64,000 nucleotides of DNA from Citricoccus alkalitolerans. GTDB lineage: Bacteria > Actinomycetota > Actinomycetes > Actinomycetales > Micrococcaceae. Positions 37,465-46,734 of this stretch are shown here, one piece after another. The notes under the pieces were generated by a model. That model was given only the letters and a program-made list of their open reading frames with translations. It did no database searches and had not been told where the DNA came from. The DNA lies in contig NZ_BAAALH010000002.1 of assembly GCF_039528175.1 (NCBI RefSeq), positions 248,001 to 312,000 on the forward strand. Direction: 5' to 3'. A program made the position numbers and the translations under genes. Every line of letters begins with the position of its first letter. Within the stretch, counting starts at the first letter, position 1.

Positions 37465-38670
37465 TCAGCAGGGTTTCCACACCTGTCCGCCCGGGGCATA
37501 GCAACGGGGTCCCGTGTAGCCTGGGAAGTCAGCATCCGTTCCATAACCACTGTTTGACGGCTGCTGGCGGCGCGGTGTCTCCTGCTGCCTCTCGTTCGAA
37601 TGGTTGCGCTCTGCCTGGCGAGCGCGCTCCCGTTCGCGGTCTCTTTCTGCCTGCCGTTCAGCTTCCGCCTGCTGCCGCTCTGCTTCTGCGGCACGGTCCT
37701 GCTCCGCTTGATGAGCTTCTGCGGCAGCTCGCTCTTCTGCGGCCTTCTGCTCGGCAGCCGCTCGTTCCTCCGCGGCCTTCTTTTCCGCGGCGGCTTTTTC
37801 GGCAGCCAGTTTCTCCTCGGCAGCCTTCTCTGCCGCCACCCGGGCGGCCTCCGCCAGTTCGGCTTCCTTGGCCAGCAGCTCCTGTTGATAGGCAACCGCA
37901 GCCGGCAATGCCACGTCGCTCCTCTTTCTCAACTCCAGGGCCAGACCTCCATAAGCCTTGGAGAGGACCACGTGACCACCTGACTCGACCAGATCCAAAG
38001 CCGCCCCCAATGCCTCACCGGCGGCGATCACCGGAGCAGCCGCTGCGAGCGCCGCGGCCACGCCGGCTGCTTCTGCGGGGATGGCCGCCGGCAGATCCTC
38101 CAAGGGTGGAAGGGCCTCGGCCAGCGCTGGGATGGTGCACTCAACGGCCGCATCGTGAAGGCCCTCGCCGGCTTCCTCGGCCCGTTCCTGCGCCTCGAGA
38201 ACCTCCGGGTAGAAGCGATCGTTCGGCTCGTACAGCACGGCCACCCCCAGCCCGGCTTCTGCCACATCTGCGTTCACCAGCGAATCGTCCTTGTAAACAC
38301 CGGCCAAAGTCCGGTCATACCGGTCAGTGCGTTCGACGTCATAGACGAGCTCGATCTGCTCACCCGGGGCCAGAAATTCCTCCAGGAACGCCGTGGCTTC
38401 CGGGCCCAGGCACTGAACGGGCTTCTCCGGGTGCTTGGTCTCCGGTGTATCCACATTCAACAGCCGGACACGTTGGACCTCACCGTTGACCTCCGCGTCG
38501 ATGGTGTCACCGTCGATCACCCGGACCACGGTCGCCCGGTCGCGGTCGTCCGAACCACCAGATTGCGCCACCGCGACGCCGGTGGCGCCTGCCGCCACGG
38601 CCAGCACGGCCACCCCGGTGACCACCTTGGCGGTCACTGATGACCTTGCCCACAAACCAGCCATGACCAT
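37465..38670 (-). CDS. secreted thermonuclease-like protein with coiled-coil tail
   Basis: A 401-residue protein starting at ATG 38670, with AGAGGA upstream. Residues 9-36 form a signal peptide or anchor. Residues 47-175 are a staphylococcal-nuclease domain: VIDGDTIDA, RLLNVDTPETKHP and RTDRYDRTLAGVY, with the catalytic R69, E77 and R120 all present. A spacer follows (about 180-255). Residues 265-355 are Ala/Glu/Lys/Arg heptads, almost certainly a coiled coil. The end is GYTGPRCYAPGGQVWKPC, a short Cys-containing motif of a kind I associate with C-termini of actinobacterial surface proteins. Likely an extracellular, wall-associated DNase/RNase. Confidence 0.85.
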   Translation of the reverse strand: MVMAGLWARSSVTAKVVTGVAVLAVAAGATGVAVAQSGGSDDRDRATVVRVIDGDTIDAEVNGEVQRVRLLNVDTPETKHPEKPVQCLGPEATAFLEEFLAPGEQIELVYDVERTDRYDRTLAGVYKDDSLVNADVAEAGLGVAVLYEPNDRFYPEVLEAQERAEEAGEGLHDAAVECTIPALAEALPPLEDLPAAIPAEAAGVAAALAAAAPVIAAGEALGAALDLVESGGHVVLSKAYGGLALELRKRSDVALPAAVAYQQELLAKEAELAEAARVAAEKAAEEKLAAEKAAAEKKAAEERAAAEQKAAEERAAAEAHQAEQDRAAEAERQQAEAERQAERDRERERARQAERNHSNERQQETPRRQQPSNSGYGTDADFPGYTGPRCYAPGGQVWKPC

Positions 38671-38862
38671 CGAGTCCTCTGTGCGTGCCCCTCCGCATGA
38701 TGACCACAGCAGCATAGGCGAGCGGCAGGGGACCGCGGTCCCGGCCACTGGAGATGACGGGCTCCACGGACCTCGAAGTCGACCCGGCACCTTCCCGGGG
38801 AATCCTGGGAACGATGCCGGGCCGACGTCGTTCCCCCGTCATGGTGGAGGCAGAATGGTGTC

Positions 38863-39300
38863 ATGGCCACGACCCCGGAACAGCCCGCCACCCCCGCCGC
38901 CTCTACTGCGCCCGCCGCCCCCGCAGCGCCACAGAAGACCACCGCGCAGAAGCTCTTCATCAAGCCCACCGACACCCTGCACCTGGCCGGCGGGCACCAG
39001 GGCCTGCACGCGCTCCTGGATCCCCTGCCCGAGGGCGTGAGGCTGACGGACGAGATCACGGAGGCGACCGCCGTCGTGCTCTTCGCCCAGGACCAGAAGT
39101 CCCTCGACGGGGTGCTGGACGATTGGCTGGAGCCGGCGCTCGGTGCCCGGGTGCTGTGGATCGGCTATCCGAAGGGTGGCCGATCAGACATCAATCGGGA
39201 CACCATCTGGAAGGACATCGAGGCCCGTGGGCACACGCTGAATGCCAACATACCGCTGTCCGGGGAGTGGTCCTCCGTGCGGGTGAGGACCGCCTCGTAG
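38863..39300 (+). CDS. DUF3052-like hypothetical protein
   Basis: A 145-residue protein. The first 25 residues are a Thr/Ala/Pro-rich leader; then KTTAQKLFIKPTDTLHLAGGHQGLHALLDPLP, AVVLFAQDQKSLDGVLDDWL and ARVLWIGYPKGGRSDINRD follow. The hydrophobic-strand pattern and LWIGYPK segment resemble the DUF3052 family, but I cannot test this. It is on the same strand as the uracil-glycosylase-like gene, 66 bases upstream. A small inverted repeat CCGGTC-N6-GACCGG lies between them (39316-39333). Function unknown. Confidence 0.6.
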   Translation: MATTPEQPATPAASTAPAAPAAPQKTTAQKLFIKPTDTLHLAGGHQGLHALLDPLPEGVRLTDEITEATAVVLFAQDQKSLDGVLDDWLEPALGARVLWIGYPKGGRSDINRDTIWKDIEARGHTLNANIPLSGEWSSVRVRTAS

Positions 39301-39366
39301 ACTGGGGGTAGCAGGCCGGTCTGAACTGACCGGAGCACCACACATCAACACTGAGGGACAGCACCC

Positions 39367-40005
39367 ATGCGCCGAATGTCCGATCCCGCCTACGTCTCCG
39401 AAAGCCAAGACCGCCTCCACGGCGAGAACATCGAACCGATCACCCAGCTCTGCGATTCCCTGGAGGCCACGGACAAGGGCCCCATTCCCTATGTGGACCC
39501 CGCCCTTGACGTGGACGAGGCCCGCATCCTGGTCCTCACCTCCGCCCCGGGACCCGGCACCGCGTCCGGCTTCCTGTCCCATGAGAACGACGACGACGCC
39601 TCGGAGCGTCTGCTCCGCGTCTTCTCCTCGGCGGGCCTGGACCCGAAGTACACCATCCCCTGGCTGGTCCACCCCTGGACCCAGGAGGACTACGCCCTGA
39701 ACCTCACGAAGGAGCGGATCGCCACAGGCGTGAAGCCCTTCAACCGCTTCCTCAAGCGCGTCCCCCGCGTGGTGGCCATCATCGCCCACGGTGGCGAATC
39801 CCAGAAGCTCATCAAGGCGTTCTCCTCCACCATCGGCGGCTCGGTGCTCGCGGCGAAGGCCATCAAGGTCTTCAACGCCCCCGCGCTGCACGCCCAGAGC
39901 GCCAACCGGAAGTTCACACCGGAGGAACTCGAGGACCAGATGGTCGAGACCTACGGCCAGGCCATGCGTCTGTGCGGCATCCGGCCGCTCGTGAGCGGCA
40001 ACTGA
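39367..40005 (+). CDS. uracil-DNA-glycosylase-like superfamily protein
   Basis: A 212-residue protein. The segment PYVDPALDVDEARILVLTSAPGPGTASGFLSHENDDDASERLLRVF resembles the GxDP/substrate-loop region of the UDG fold. PWLVHPW and a later AIIAHGGESQ stretch fit the same fold. The start ATG 39367 has GAGGGA eight bases upstream; an ATG at 39376 is an alternative. The true catalytic residues are not obvious, so it may be a non-repair member of the superfamily. It ends two bases from the convergent enolase-superfamily gene. Confidence 0.6.
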   Translation: MRRMSDPAYVSESQDRLHGENIEPITQLCDSLEATDKGPIPYVDPALDVDEARILVLTSAPGPGTASGFLSHENDDDASERLLRVFSSAGLDPKYTIPWLVHPWTQEDYALNLTKERIATGVKPFNRFLKRVPRVVAIIAHGGESQKLIKAFSSTIGGSVLAAKAIKVFNAPALHAQSANRKFTPEELEDQMVETYGQAMRLCGIRPLVSGN

Positions 40006-40007
40006 CC

Positions 40008-41111
40008 TCAGCGGTCGGTGCGGTACCTCGACAGCTTCTCGCCGTCGATCTCCGCACCGACGCCCGGCACGTTCCGCACGGAGATCCGTCCGTCGGCGAT
40101 GGCGATCGGCTCGGTCAGAAGGTCGTCGGACATGTCCAGGAAGTTGGACAGTTCCCCGGCCCGGCGGCTGGTCGCCTCGTGCGCCGCGCCGAAGGTCACG
40201 GTGGCGAGTGAGCCGACCTGGGTGTCGATCTGGTTGCCCATGGTCACGTCCACCCCCAGCCCGGTGCACAGCCCCAGGATCTCAGTGGCCTCCGTGAACC
40301 CGGACCGGGCGGTCTTGATGCAGATCGCATTGCAGCCTCCCGAGAGCAGTTCCCGGGAGGCGTCTCCGGCCGTGGGAACAGATTCGTCCCCCACCACCGG
40401 GATCGGTGACTTCTCGACCAGTCGCCGTCGGCTCATGGCCTCCTTGGCGTCGCACGGCTCCTCCAACAGGGTCAGGCGCAGGCCGTCGGTCTGCCGCAGC
40501 ACCTGCATGGCCTCGTTGGCAGTCCAGCCGCGATTGGCATCCAGATAGAGCTCCACGTCCGGCCCCAGGCCCTCGCGGAGCACGTGGCAGGCCTCGATGT
40601 CCAGGGACAGCGGGCGGCGGCCGACCTTCAGCTTGAAGGTGGTGACGCCGTATTCCTCGCCGAAGCGCAGCGCCTCGTCCAGCAGCTCCTGGGCCGGCTT
40701 GAAGCCGAGCATGTGGGAGACCCGCATCGAATCGGTCCAACCACCCAGCAGTTGGTGCACCGGCCGGCCCAGCGCCCTGCCGGCCAAGTCCCACAGGGCG
40801 ACATCCACGGTGCCCTTGGCGACCTGGTTGTTGATGGTCCGGCGCATCACAGCATGGACCTTCTCCCGGTCGAATGGGTCCAGCCCGATGACCTGCGGGG
40901 CGAAGACCTCTTCGACGATGTTCTTGATAGACACCTGCGTCTCGCCGTAGGTGTAGGGCCTCGGCGGGGCATCGGCCACCCCCGTGATCCCGTCATCGGT
41001 GTGGATCCGCACCAGCACGTGGTCCGCGGTGTCCACGGCACCTGAGGCGAACTTCAACGGGTGGTTGTACGGGATGGCGTAGGGGATGGCCTCGATGCCG
41101 GTGATCTTCAT
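40008..41111 (-). CDS. enolase-superfamily mandelate racemase/muconate cycloisomerase-like enzyme
   Basis: A 367-residue enolase-superfamily enzyme. The barrel has the KxK pair FKLKVG near 158, Mg ligands in LDANRGW near 194, LLEEP near 215 and VGDES near 240, then IKTARSGFTEA and GNQIDTQVGSLA. This places it in the muconate-lactonising/racemase branch, which abstracts a proton next to a carboxylate; the exact reaction is not readable. It starts at ATG 41111, overlapping the LysR stop as ATGA. A dicarboxylate transporter is divergent from the pair, so a carboxylic acid or lactone substrate taken up by it is plausible. Confidence 0.88.
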   Translation of the reverse strand: MKITGIEAIPYAIPYNHPLKFASGAVDTADHVLVRIHTDDGITGVADAPPRPYTYGETQVSIKNIVEEVFAPQVIGLDPFDREKVHAVMRRTINNQVAKGTVDVALWDLAGRALGRPVHQLLGGWTDSMRVSHMLGFKPAQELLDEALRFGEEYGVTTFKLKVGRRPLSLDIEACHVLREGLGPDVELYLDANRGWTANEAMQVLRQTDGLRLTLLEEPCDAKEAMSRRRLVEKSPIPVVGDESVPTAGDASRELLSGGCNAICIKTARSGFTEATEILGLCTGLGVDVTMGNQIDTQVGSLATVTFGAAHEATSRRAGELSNFLDMSDDLLTEPIAIADGRISVRNVPGVGAEIDGEKLSRYRTDR

Positions 41112-42049
41112 GGACGCTCCTGCTGGTCAGGGGACGGCGGGTGGACAATGCTTGGCTGGCCGTGACGCACCTCGCCCACGGCACGGTGGGCGAGGGCCCG
41201 GAAGGGCGGGATGAGTCCGGAGCGGCTGCCGTGTTTCCAGGCGATGGCGAGGCCGACCTCGGGCGCACTCTCGAGTTCGCGGTAGGCGATGGGGGACGCC
41301 GCGGCCCGCCGGGCGCCGTCCGGCACCAGCGCCAGACCCATGCCGGCACCCACGAACGCCAGCAGGGTCGAGGTCTCCGTGGCCTCTTGCACGACGCGCG
41401 GGCGGAAGCCCGCCTGCCGGCAGGCCTCGGACGTGATGGTGGCGACGGCGGACCCCTGCGGGTAGCTCACGAAGTCCTCTCCGGCGAGCTCGGCCAGGGG
41501 CACGGGACCGCCGCCGGTGGCCAGCCGGTGGTGGGCCGGGAGGGCGACCACGAGGCTGTCCCCCTCGAGGGCGTCGAGCAACAGTTCCGAAGACTGCACC
41601 GGCGGGCGCAGCACGGCGACATCGAGCCGGTTCTCCAGCAGCCCCTGTTCGATCTGCGGGGTGAGCATCTCCCCCATCACGTGCAGGCGGACGCCGGGCA
41701 GCTCGCGCCGGGCCAGCTGCACCACGGCCGGCATGACCCGGTAGGTGGCCGAGCCGACGAAGCCGACGCGCAGAACGCCCGCCGCGCCGGCACCGACCTC
41801 ACGCACATCCTTGGCCAGGGCCTCGACGTCGGCCAGGATCTGCCGGGCCCGCTCCAGCATGATCTGCCCGGCATCCGTGAGGTCCACCCGGCGGGTGGTC
41901 CGCTCGAAGAGCTTGGTGCCCAGGGTGGTCTCCAGCTGCTTGATCTGCTGGGAGAGTGGCGGCTGGGCCATGTGCAGCCGCTCGGCCGCCCGTCCGAAAT
42001 GCCGCTCCTCGGCCACAGCCACGAAATATCGCATCTGGCGCAGGTCCAC
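41108..42049 (-). CDS. LysR-family transcriptional regulator
   Basis: A 313-residue LysR regulator: VDLRQMRYFVAVAEERHFGRAAERLHMAQPPLSQQIKQLETTLGTKLFERTTRRVDLT is a textbook helix-turn-helix of the CatR/BenM type. The effector domain follows. The start is GTG 42049 (or GTG 42052), behind GGAGAGGGGG. It overlaps the enolase-superfamily gene by four bases and is divergent from the transporter at 42348, with 298 bases between. This is the usual LysR layout, in which it activates the divergent gene in response to the substrate. Confidence 0.92.
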   Translation of the reverse strand: MDLRQMRYFVAVAEERHFGRAAERLHMAQPPLSQQIKQLETTLGTKLFERTTRRVDLTDAGQIMLERARQILADVEALAKDVREVGAGAAGVLRVGFVGSATYRVMPAVVQLARRELPGVRLHVMGEMLTPQIEQGLLENRLDVAVLRPPVQSSELLLDALEGDSLVVALPAHHRLATGGGPVPLAELAGEDFVSYPQGSAVATITSEACRQAGFRPRVVQEATETSTLLAFVGAGMGLALVPDGARRAAASPIAYRELESAPEVGLAIAWKHGSRSGLIPPFRALAHRAVGEVRHGQPSIVHPPSPDQQERP

Positions 42050-42347
42050 CACGCCACCCCCTCTCCGATGCCATCCTGGGCCGGGCCGGCCCGCTCTGCG
42101 CCGCGCTCGGTGGACGCGGCATGATCGATCCAGCGTAGGGATGGCATGCCTCACAAGTGAAAGACCAGTTCCAGCCATATTAGAACTCCAGGGATATCAA
42201 TACAGGTCGAATGTGTACTTCTGTCCTGCCATTGATCCGCGTACGGTGTGACGGATCACAGAGTCAGACGGTTCTCGAGATAGAACCGCTCAACCCCCCG
42301 CTCAACGTGTTCCACCCGCTCCATAGAATCCCCGAGGACCACCCGAG

Positions 42348-43898
42348 ATGACCCAGACCTCTTCAGAAGCCCGCGCGGCCACCGCACCGGGACAACCCGT
42401 ACCCCAGTCAGACGCGCTCGACTCCGGCGGCAAGCGCAATTGGTGGTTGCTGGCCCTGGGGCCGGCGGCCGGCCTGGTGCTGGCCCTGGTGCTGCCGGCG
42501 TCGTTGTCCTTCGAGGGCCGGGCCGTGGCCGGATGCGCCCTGTGGATGGCGATCTGGTGGATGACCGAGGCCGCCCCCATCCCCGTGACGTCCCTCCTGC
42601 CCCTCGTGCTGTTCCCGCTGTTCGGGATGGCACCCATGAAGGACGTGGCCGCACCGTACGCCGATTCGGTCGTCTTCCTCGTCATGGGCGGCGTGATCCT
42701 GGGGCTGGCCACGGAACGGTCCAACCTGCACTTGCGCGTGGCCCTGCTGACCATCCGCATGGTGGGCACCAAGCCCGCGCAGATCGTGTTCGGGCTGATG
42801 GCGGCCTCGGCCTTCATCTCAGCCTGGGTGTCCAACACCGCCACCGCCGTCATCATGGTGCCGATCGCCGTCTCGATCCTGCAGCTGGTGCGCCGAGTCG
42901 ACCCGGAGGCCGGCGGCAAACGGTTCGCTGCGTCCATGCTCCTCGGCGTGGCCTACGGCGTGACGATCGGTTCCACCGCCACCTTGATCGGTCAGCCCCC
43001 GATGGCCCTCATGAAGGGCTATCTCATGGAGTCCCATGGGTTCGACCTGCAGTTCGGCCACTGGATGCTGGTCGGGGTGCCCTGGGCCATCGTCATGATC
43101 GGGATCGCCTGGCTGGTGCTGACCAAGCTCGTGTTCCGTGCCGAGGTCTCCGAGATCCCGGGTGGCAGGCAGATGATCAAGGACGAGCTGGCCAAGCTGG
43201 GCCAGCTGACCACGCCGGAGCGCCGCGTGGGCATCATCTTCCTGCTGGCGATCTTCTTCTGGGTCTTCGTCCCCTTCATCGCGGACATTCCCGCCGTGGC
43301 TTCAGCCCTGCCGTTCCTGAGCACCATCTCGGACACCCAGGTCGCCATGGCGGCTGCCATCGCCTGCTTCATCGTTCCCGCCGAGAGGCGTTCCGTTGAC
43401 CCGAGCGGCACCGCCCTGCTGCGCTGGTCCGCGGCCAAGGAGATCCCGTGGGGCCTGCTGCTGCTCTTCGGCGGCGGACTGTCCCTCTCCGCAATGTTCA
43501 CGGCCACCGGCTTCTCGGAGTGGCTGGGCAGCCAAGTGGGCGCCCTCGGCGGGGTTCCGCCGTGGCTGGTGCTGCTGGTCGTGATCCTCGTGGCCATGGC
43601 CCTGACCGAACTCACCTCGAACACCGCCACGGCCGCCGCGTTCTTCCCGATCTTCGGAGCCGTAGCCGTGGGCCTGGGCATGGATCCGCTGTTCATGACC
43701 GTCGCCGTCACCCTCGCCGTCTGCTCGGCCTACATGTTGCCGGTGGCCACGCCGTCCAACGCGGTGGCGTTCGGTTCTGGAGAGGTGACCATCAAGCAGA
43801 TGGTGCGCGCCGGCGTCTGGCTCAACCTCGTTTCCATCGGCTTGATCATACTCGTGATGTACACCCTGGTCCCGCTGGTCTTCCCCGGCGGAATGTGA
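42348..43898 (+). CDS. DASS (SLC13) sodium:dicarboxylate symporter
   Basis: A 516-residue membrane transporter of the divalent anion:sodium symporter family. It has about 11-12 membrane helices and the two hallmark SNT motifs, WVSNTATAVIM and LTSNTATAAAF, which bind sodium and carboxylate. GSTATLIGQPP and TPSNAVAFGSGEVT are further family marks. The ATG at 42348 has GAGGAC upstream. It is divergent from the LysR/enolase-superfamily pair, which suggests it imports the acid that pair handles. Succinate-, citrate- or muconate-type substrates are all possible. Confidence 0.92.
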   Translation: MTQTSSEARAATAPGQPVPQSDALDSGGKRNWWLLALGPAAGLVLALVLPASLSFEGRAVAGCALWMAIWWMTEAAPIPVTSLLPLVLFPLFGMAPMKDVAAPYADSVVFLVMGGVILGLATERSNLHLRVALLTIRMVGTKPAQIVFGLMAASAFISAWVSNTATAVIMVPIAVSILQLVRRVDPEAGGKRFAASMLLGVAYGVTIGSTATLIGQPPMALMKGYLMESHGFDLQFGHWMLVGVPWAIVMIGIAWLVLTKLVFRAEVSEIPGGRQMIKDELAKLGQLTTPERRVGIIFLLAIFFWVFVPFIADIPAVASALPFLSTISDTQVAMAAAIACFIVPAERRSVDPSGTALLRWSAAKEIPWGLLLLFGGGLSLSAMFTATGFSEWLGSQVGALGGVPPWLVLLVVILVAMALTELTSNTATAAAFFPIFGAVAVGLGMDPLFMTVAVTLAVCSAYMLPVATPSNAVAFGSGEVTIKQMVRAGVWLNLVSIGLIILVMYTLVPLVFPGGM

Positions 43899-43902
43899 CC
43901 TG

Positions 43903-43950
43903 ACGGCGGCGCGGGGCGGGTGTGACCATTGATTAGCCCCGCGCCGCCGT
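43903..43950. terminator. GC-rich hairpin between convergent genes
   Basis: ACGGCGGCGCGGGGC (43903-43917) and GCCCCGCGCCGCCGT (43936-43950) are a perfect 15-base inverted repeat with an 18-base loop. It starts five bases after the transporter stop, and the second arm lies in the last codons of the convergent LytR_C gene. No U tract follows. Confidence 0.7.
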
Positions 43951-44592
43951 GGGAGCCTCGGTCTCGAGCCGTTGGCAGTCCAACGGTCCGGAGGCGGTGT
44001 TGACCCCGTCTGCCGGGACGAGGCCCTCGTACTGAGTGCCCATGATGATGTCCACCGTGGCCTCCTCGCGGGCGTCCGGGAGGTAGACCGAACCCTCGAT
44101 GTTTCGTTGCACGGCCAGGGACGTATCGCGCCCCTCCGGGCCGGAGATGATGACGGCCACCATGTTGGAGGTGGTGAACCCCTTGTTGCCGACCCCACCG
44201 ATCACGAATTCGCGCTCCTCGAGGGCGTTGGCCACGTCCCCGGCCAATCCGCCGATGGTGGTGCCGTTGTAGACCGTCACTGTGGACGCGGTCGAGTAGT
44301 CGAACTCCCCCGCCGGGCACAGTAGCGGCTCGTCCGGCGGGGCCGCCTCCCACCCGGGGATGCTCCAGGCACCCTGCAGCACCTGGTACGCCGTGACGGT
44401 CACCCCGGAGACCAGGAGGGCCACGATCAGCAGGACGATCGCGTGCCGGCGGTGACGCCGGCGGCGGTCCCGCTGCAGGACCTTCGGGTCCACCACCCCG
44501 AAATACCGGCCGAGATCGTTCTCCGTGAAGATCCGCCGTCCGTCCGGCTCCTGGCGCGGGTCCACGTCCGGAGGCATCTGAGGGTGGGACAC
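43933..44592 (-). CDS. LytR C-terminal domain membrane protein
   Basis: A 219-residue protein. The GTG at 44592 (VSHPQMPPDV) has an excellent GAAGGGGG site; an ATG five codons later lacks one. Residues about 50-75 form one membrane helix (AIVLLIVALLVSGVTVTAY) after an Arg-rich cytoplasmic part (RDRRRRHRR). The outside part, TVTVYNGTTIGGLAGDVANALEEREFVIGGVGN, is a LytR_C domain as found after or apart from LCP cell-wall ligases. It may help attach or sense wall polymers. The catalytic LCP domain is absent. Confidence 0.85.
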   Translation of the reverse strand: MSHPQMPPDVDPRQEPDGRRIFTENDLGRYFGVVDPKVLQRDRRRRHRRHAIVLLIVALLVSGVTVTAYQVLQGAWSIPGWEAAPPDEPLLCPAGEFDYSTASTVTVYNGTTIGGLAGDVANALEEREFVIGGVGNKGFTTSNMVAVIISGPEGRDTSLAVQRNIEGSVYLPDAREEATVDIIMGTQYEGLVPADGVNTASGPLDCQRLETEAPTAARG

Positions 44593-44683
44593 AAGACCCC
44601 CTTCGGTGCGCGTGGACTGTAGTCCGCACCACATTAGGCGACGGATCACGGTCTGGCATCCGGTCCGCCCGTAATCTGGTGAC

Positions 44684-45601
44684 ATGCGTACTGTGCCACC
44701 CCTCGGACTGCTCCTGGACGTCGACGGCCCCATCGCCTCGCCTGAGACCCGCCGGGTGCCGGACGGCATCGTCACGGCACTGGTCTCCCTGGCGGGCCGC
44801 GGCATCCCCGTGGTCTTCAACACCGGCCGGTCCGCCGACTTCGTGCTGCGGCACGTGGCCGCCCCGCTCCTGGCCGCCGGCCTGCCCGGCGACGCCCGGT
44901 TCCATGCTGTGTGCGAGAAGGGCGCGGTCCACTTCTCCTTTACTTCTTTGGCCGACCCGGCGGACCCGGCTGGCCTGCCCCGGGCCACACGTGCCCACGG
45001 GGTGCCCGCCTGGATGGAGGTCGACGCCGGCATGCGACTCCCAGCGGACCTGGAGTCCCGCTTGGTCCGGCTGATGGGCGACTACGCGGACACCATGTTC
45101 TACGACGACACGAAGTTGGCCATGTTCTCGGCCGAGATGAACGTGGGCGAGTCACCGGAGCGCTACCGTGCAGCTCAGCGAGACTTCGAGGACCGCGTGG
45201 CAACCCTCCTCGCCGAGGATCGTTCCGCCGAGGCCTTCCAATTGGACTCGACCATCATCTCCTCGGACGTCGAGCATGCCTCCAGCGGCAAGGACCGGGG
45301 CGCGGAGCGCTCCTGGGGCCTGATCGCTGCCGACGGGGAGCTGCCGATGCGCTGGTTCACCTGCGGGGACTCCCGCACGGACTACGCCATGGCGGACTGG
45401 TTGCAGGCACGCGGGGCGCCGGTGATACACGTGGATGTCCGGCACGAGGACGGCATCCCGGAGACCCCATACCGGGTGATGACCAGTGAGGACCTGGCCG
45501 CCCAGGGTTTCGGGACGCCCGAGGGACGGCATGAGGAGGCCGGCCAGGCCTTCCTGGAGTGGGCATTAAAGACCACTGGGGCACCGAACGCCACCATGTG
45601 A
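44684..45601 (+). CDS. HAD-family (Cof-type) phosphatase
   Basis: A 305-residue haloacid-dehalogenase-like hydrolase. The nucleophile motif LGLLLDVDGPI is at 7-17, NTGRS near 46 is motif II, and the acidic motif GDSRTDYAMADWL is near 222. The central part is the Cof-type cap. ATG 44684. It is divergent from the LytR_C gene and followed by the 2-oxoglutarate oxygenase 74 bases later on the same strand. A sugar phosphate or nucleotide substrate is likely for the family; which one is not visible. Confidence 0.85.
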   Translation: MRTVPPLGLLLDVDGPIASPETRRVPDGIVTALVSLAGRGIPVVFNTGRSADFVLRHVAAPLLAAGLPGDARFHAVCEKGAVHFSFTSLADPADPAGLPRATRAHGVPAWMEVDAGMRLPADLESRLVRLMGDYADTMFYDDTKLAMFSAEMNVGESPERYRAAQRDFEDRVATLLAEDRSAEAFQLDSTIISSDVEHASSGKDRGAERSWGLIAADGELPMRWFTCGDSRTDYAMADWLQARGAPVIHVDVRHEDGIPETPYRVMTSEDLAAQGFGTPEGRHEEAGQAFLEWALKTTGAPNATM

Positions 45602-45675
45602 CGAAATGCCGTCACCCGAGGTAGCCCAAGGCAACGTAGGGGCGCGGACGCCAGCCGGCGTCGTTGACTGGTTCC

Positions 45676-46734
45676 ATGACTTCTGCGCTCTCTGACGCCT
45701 CCACCACCGCCGGGGCACCGTTGGACATCCCGGTCCTGGACCTGGCCACCATGCGGACCGCGGACGGCTCGTTCTCCCCGGACTTCCTGGACCGGTTGCG
45801 CCACGCCGCCCATCACGTGGGGTTCTTCCAGATCGTCAACTACGGCGCGGGCGCCCGCCAGGTGGATGACCTGTTCCGTGTCACCGCCGAGTTCTTCGCC
45901 CGCCCGGAGGAGGAGAAGCTGGCCCTGCACAACCAGAACTCACCGCACTACCGCGGCTACTCCTCGGTGGGCTCCGAGCGCACCCAGGGACGCCCGGACT
46001 CGCGTGAGCAGATCGATTTCTCGCCGGACCGGAACCCGGTTCCGGCCGAGCAGATCACGCCCGGCAAGGAGTACTGGCATCTGCAGGGGCCCAACCAGTG
46101 GCCGGCGGACATGCCTGAACTCGAGCGGGCGGCCATGGACTGGACGGCGCTGATGGACCGCGTCGGTGAGGACCTGCTCAAGGCCCTCTGCGTCTCGATC
46201 GGCCTGGATGAGGACCACTTCGCGGAGCCCTTCAGCGGCGACCGCGCCTGGATGGGCAAGCTGGCCCACTACGTGGGCGGTGTGAAGGAGGCGGGCACCC
46301 AGGGCGTCGGCTTGCACGCCGACTACGGTTTCATCACCCTGCTGCTGCAGGACATGGTGGGCGGCCTCGAGGTGCGTCCGTACGGCCAGCAGGAGTGGCT
46401 GCCGGTCGAGCCGATCCATGGTGCCCTGGTCGTCAACCTCGGCGAGATGCTCGAGGTCGCCACCAACGGCTACCTGATGGCCACCATCCACCGGGCCGTC
46501 GCTCCGGACGAGGGCGTGGACCGCTACTCCGTACCGTTCTTCTACTCCCCGCGCCTGGACGCCGTGATCGAGCCCGTGGAACTGCCGGCCGAGCTGGCCG
46601 CCGACGCGCGCGGCGTTTCCGACGATCCCGACAACCCCATGCTGGCCTCGTTCGGGTCCAACATGCTCAAGGGCTTCGTCCGCGCGCACCCGAAGGTCAC
46701 TGAGAAGTTCCACCCGGAACTGGCCTCGAAGTAG
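45676..46734 (+). CDS. 2-oxoglutarate/Fe(II) oxygenase, IPNS-like
   Basis: A 352-residue non-haem iron oxygenase of the isopenicillin-N-synthase type. The iron ligands are H214 and D216 (GLHADYGFITLL) and H272 (TIHRAV). The 2-oxoglutarate-binding pair is R283 and S285 (RYSVPFF). The N-terminal DIOX_N region reads IPVLDLATMR...HVGFFQIVNYG. ATG 45676 is preferred to a TTG at 45664. Members in bacteria hydroxylate or desaturate small molecules; the neighbours give no firm substrate. Confidence 0.88.
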   Translation: MTSALSDASTTAGAPLDIPVLDLATMRTADGSFSPDFLDRLRHAAHHVGFFQIVNYGAGARQVDDLFRVTAEFFARPEEEKLALHNQNSPHYRGYSSVGSERTQGRPDSREQIDFSPDRNPVPAEQITPGKEYWHLQGPNQWPADMPELERAAMDWTALMDRVGEDLLKALCVSIGLDEDHFAEPFSGDRAWMGKLAHYVGGVKEAGTQGVGLHADYGFITLLLQDMVGGLEVRPYGQQEWLPVEPIHGALVVNLGEMLEVATNGYLMATIHRAVAPDEGVDRYSVPFFYSPRLDAVIEPVELPAELAADARGVSDDPDNPMLASFGSNMLKGFVRAHPKVTEKFHPELASK

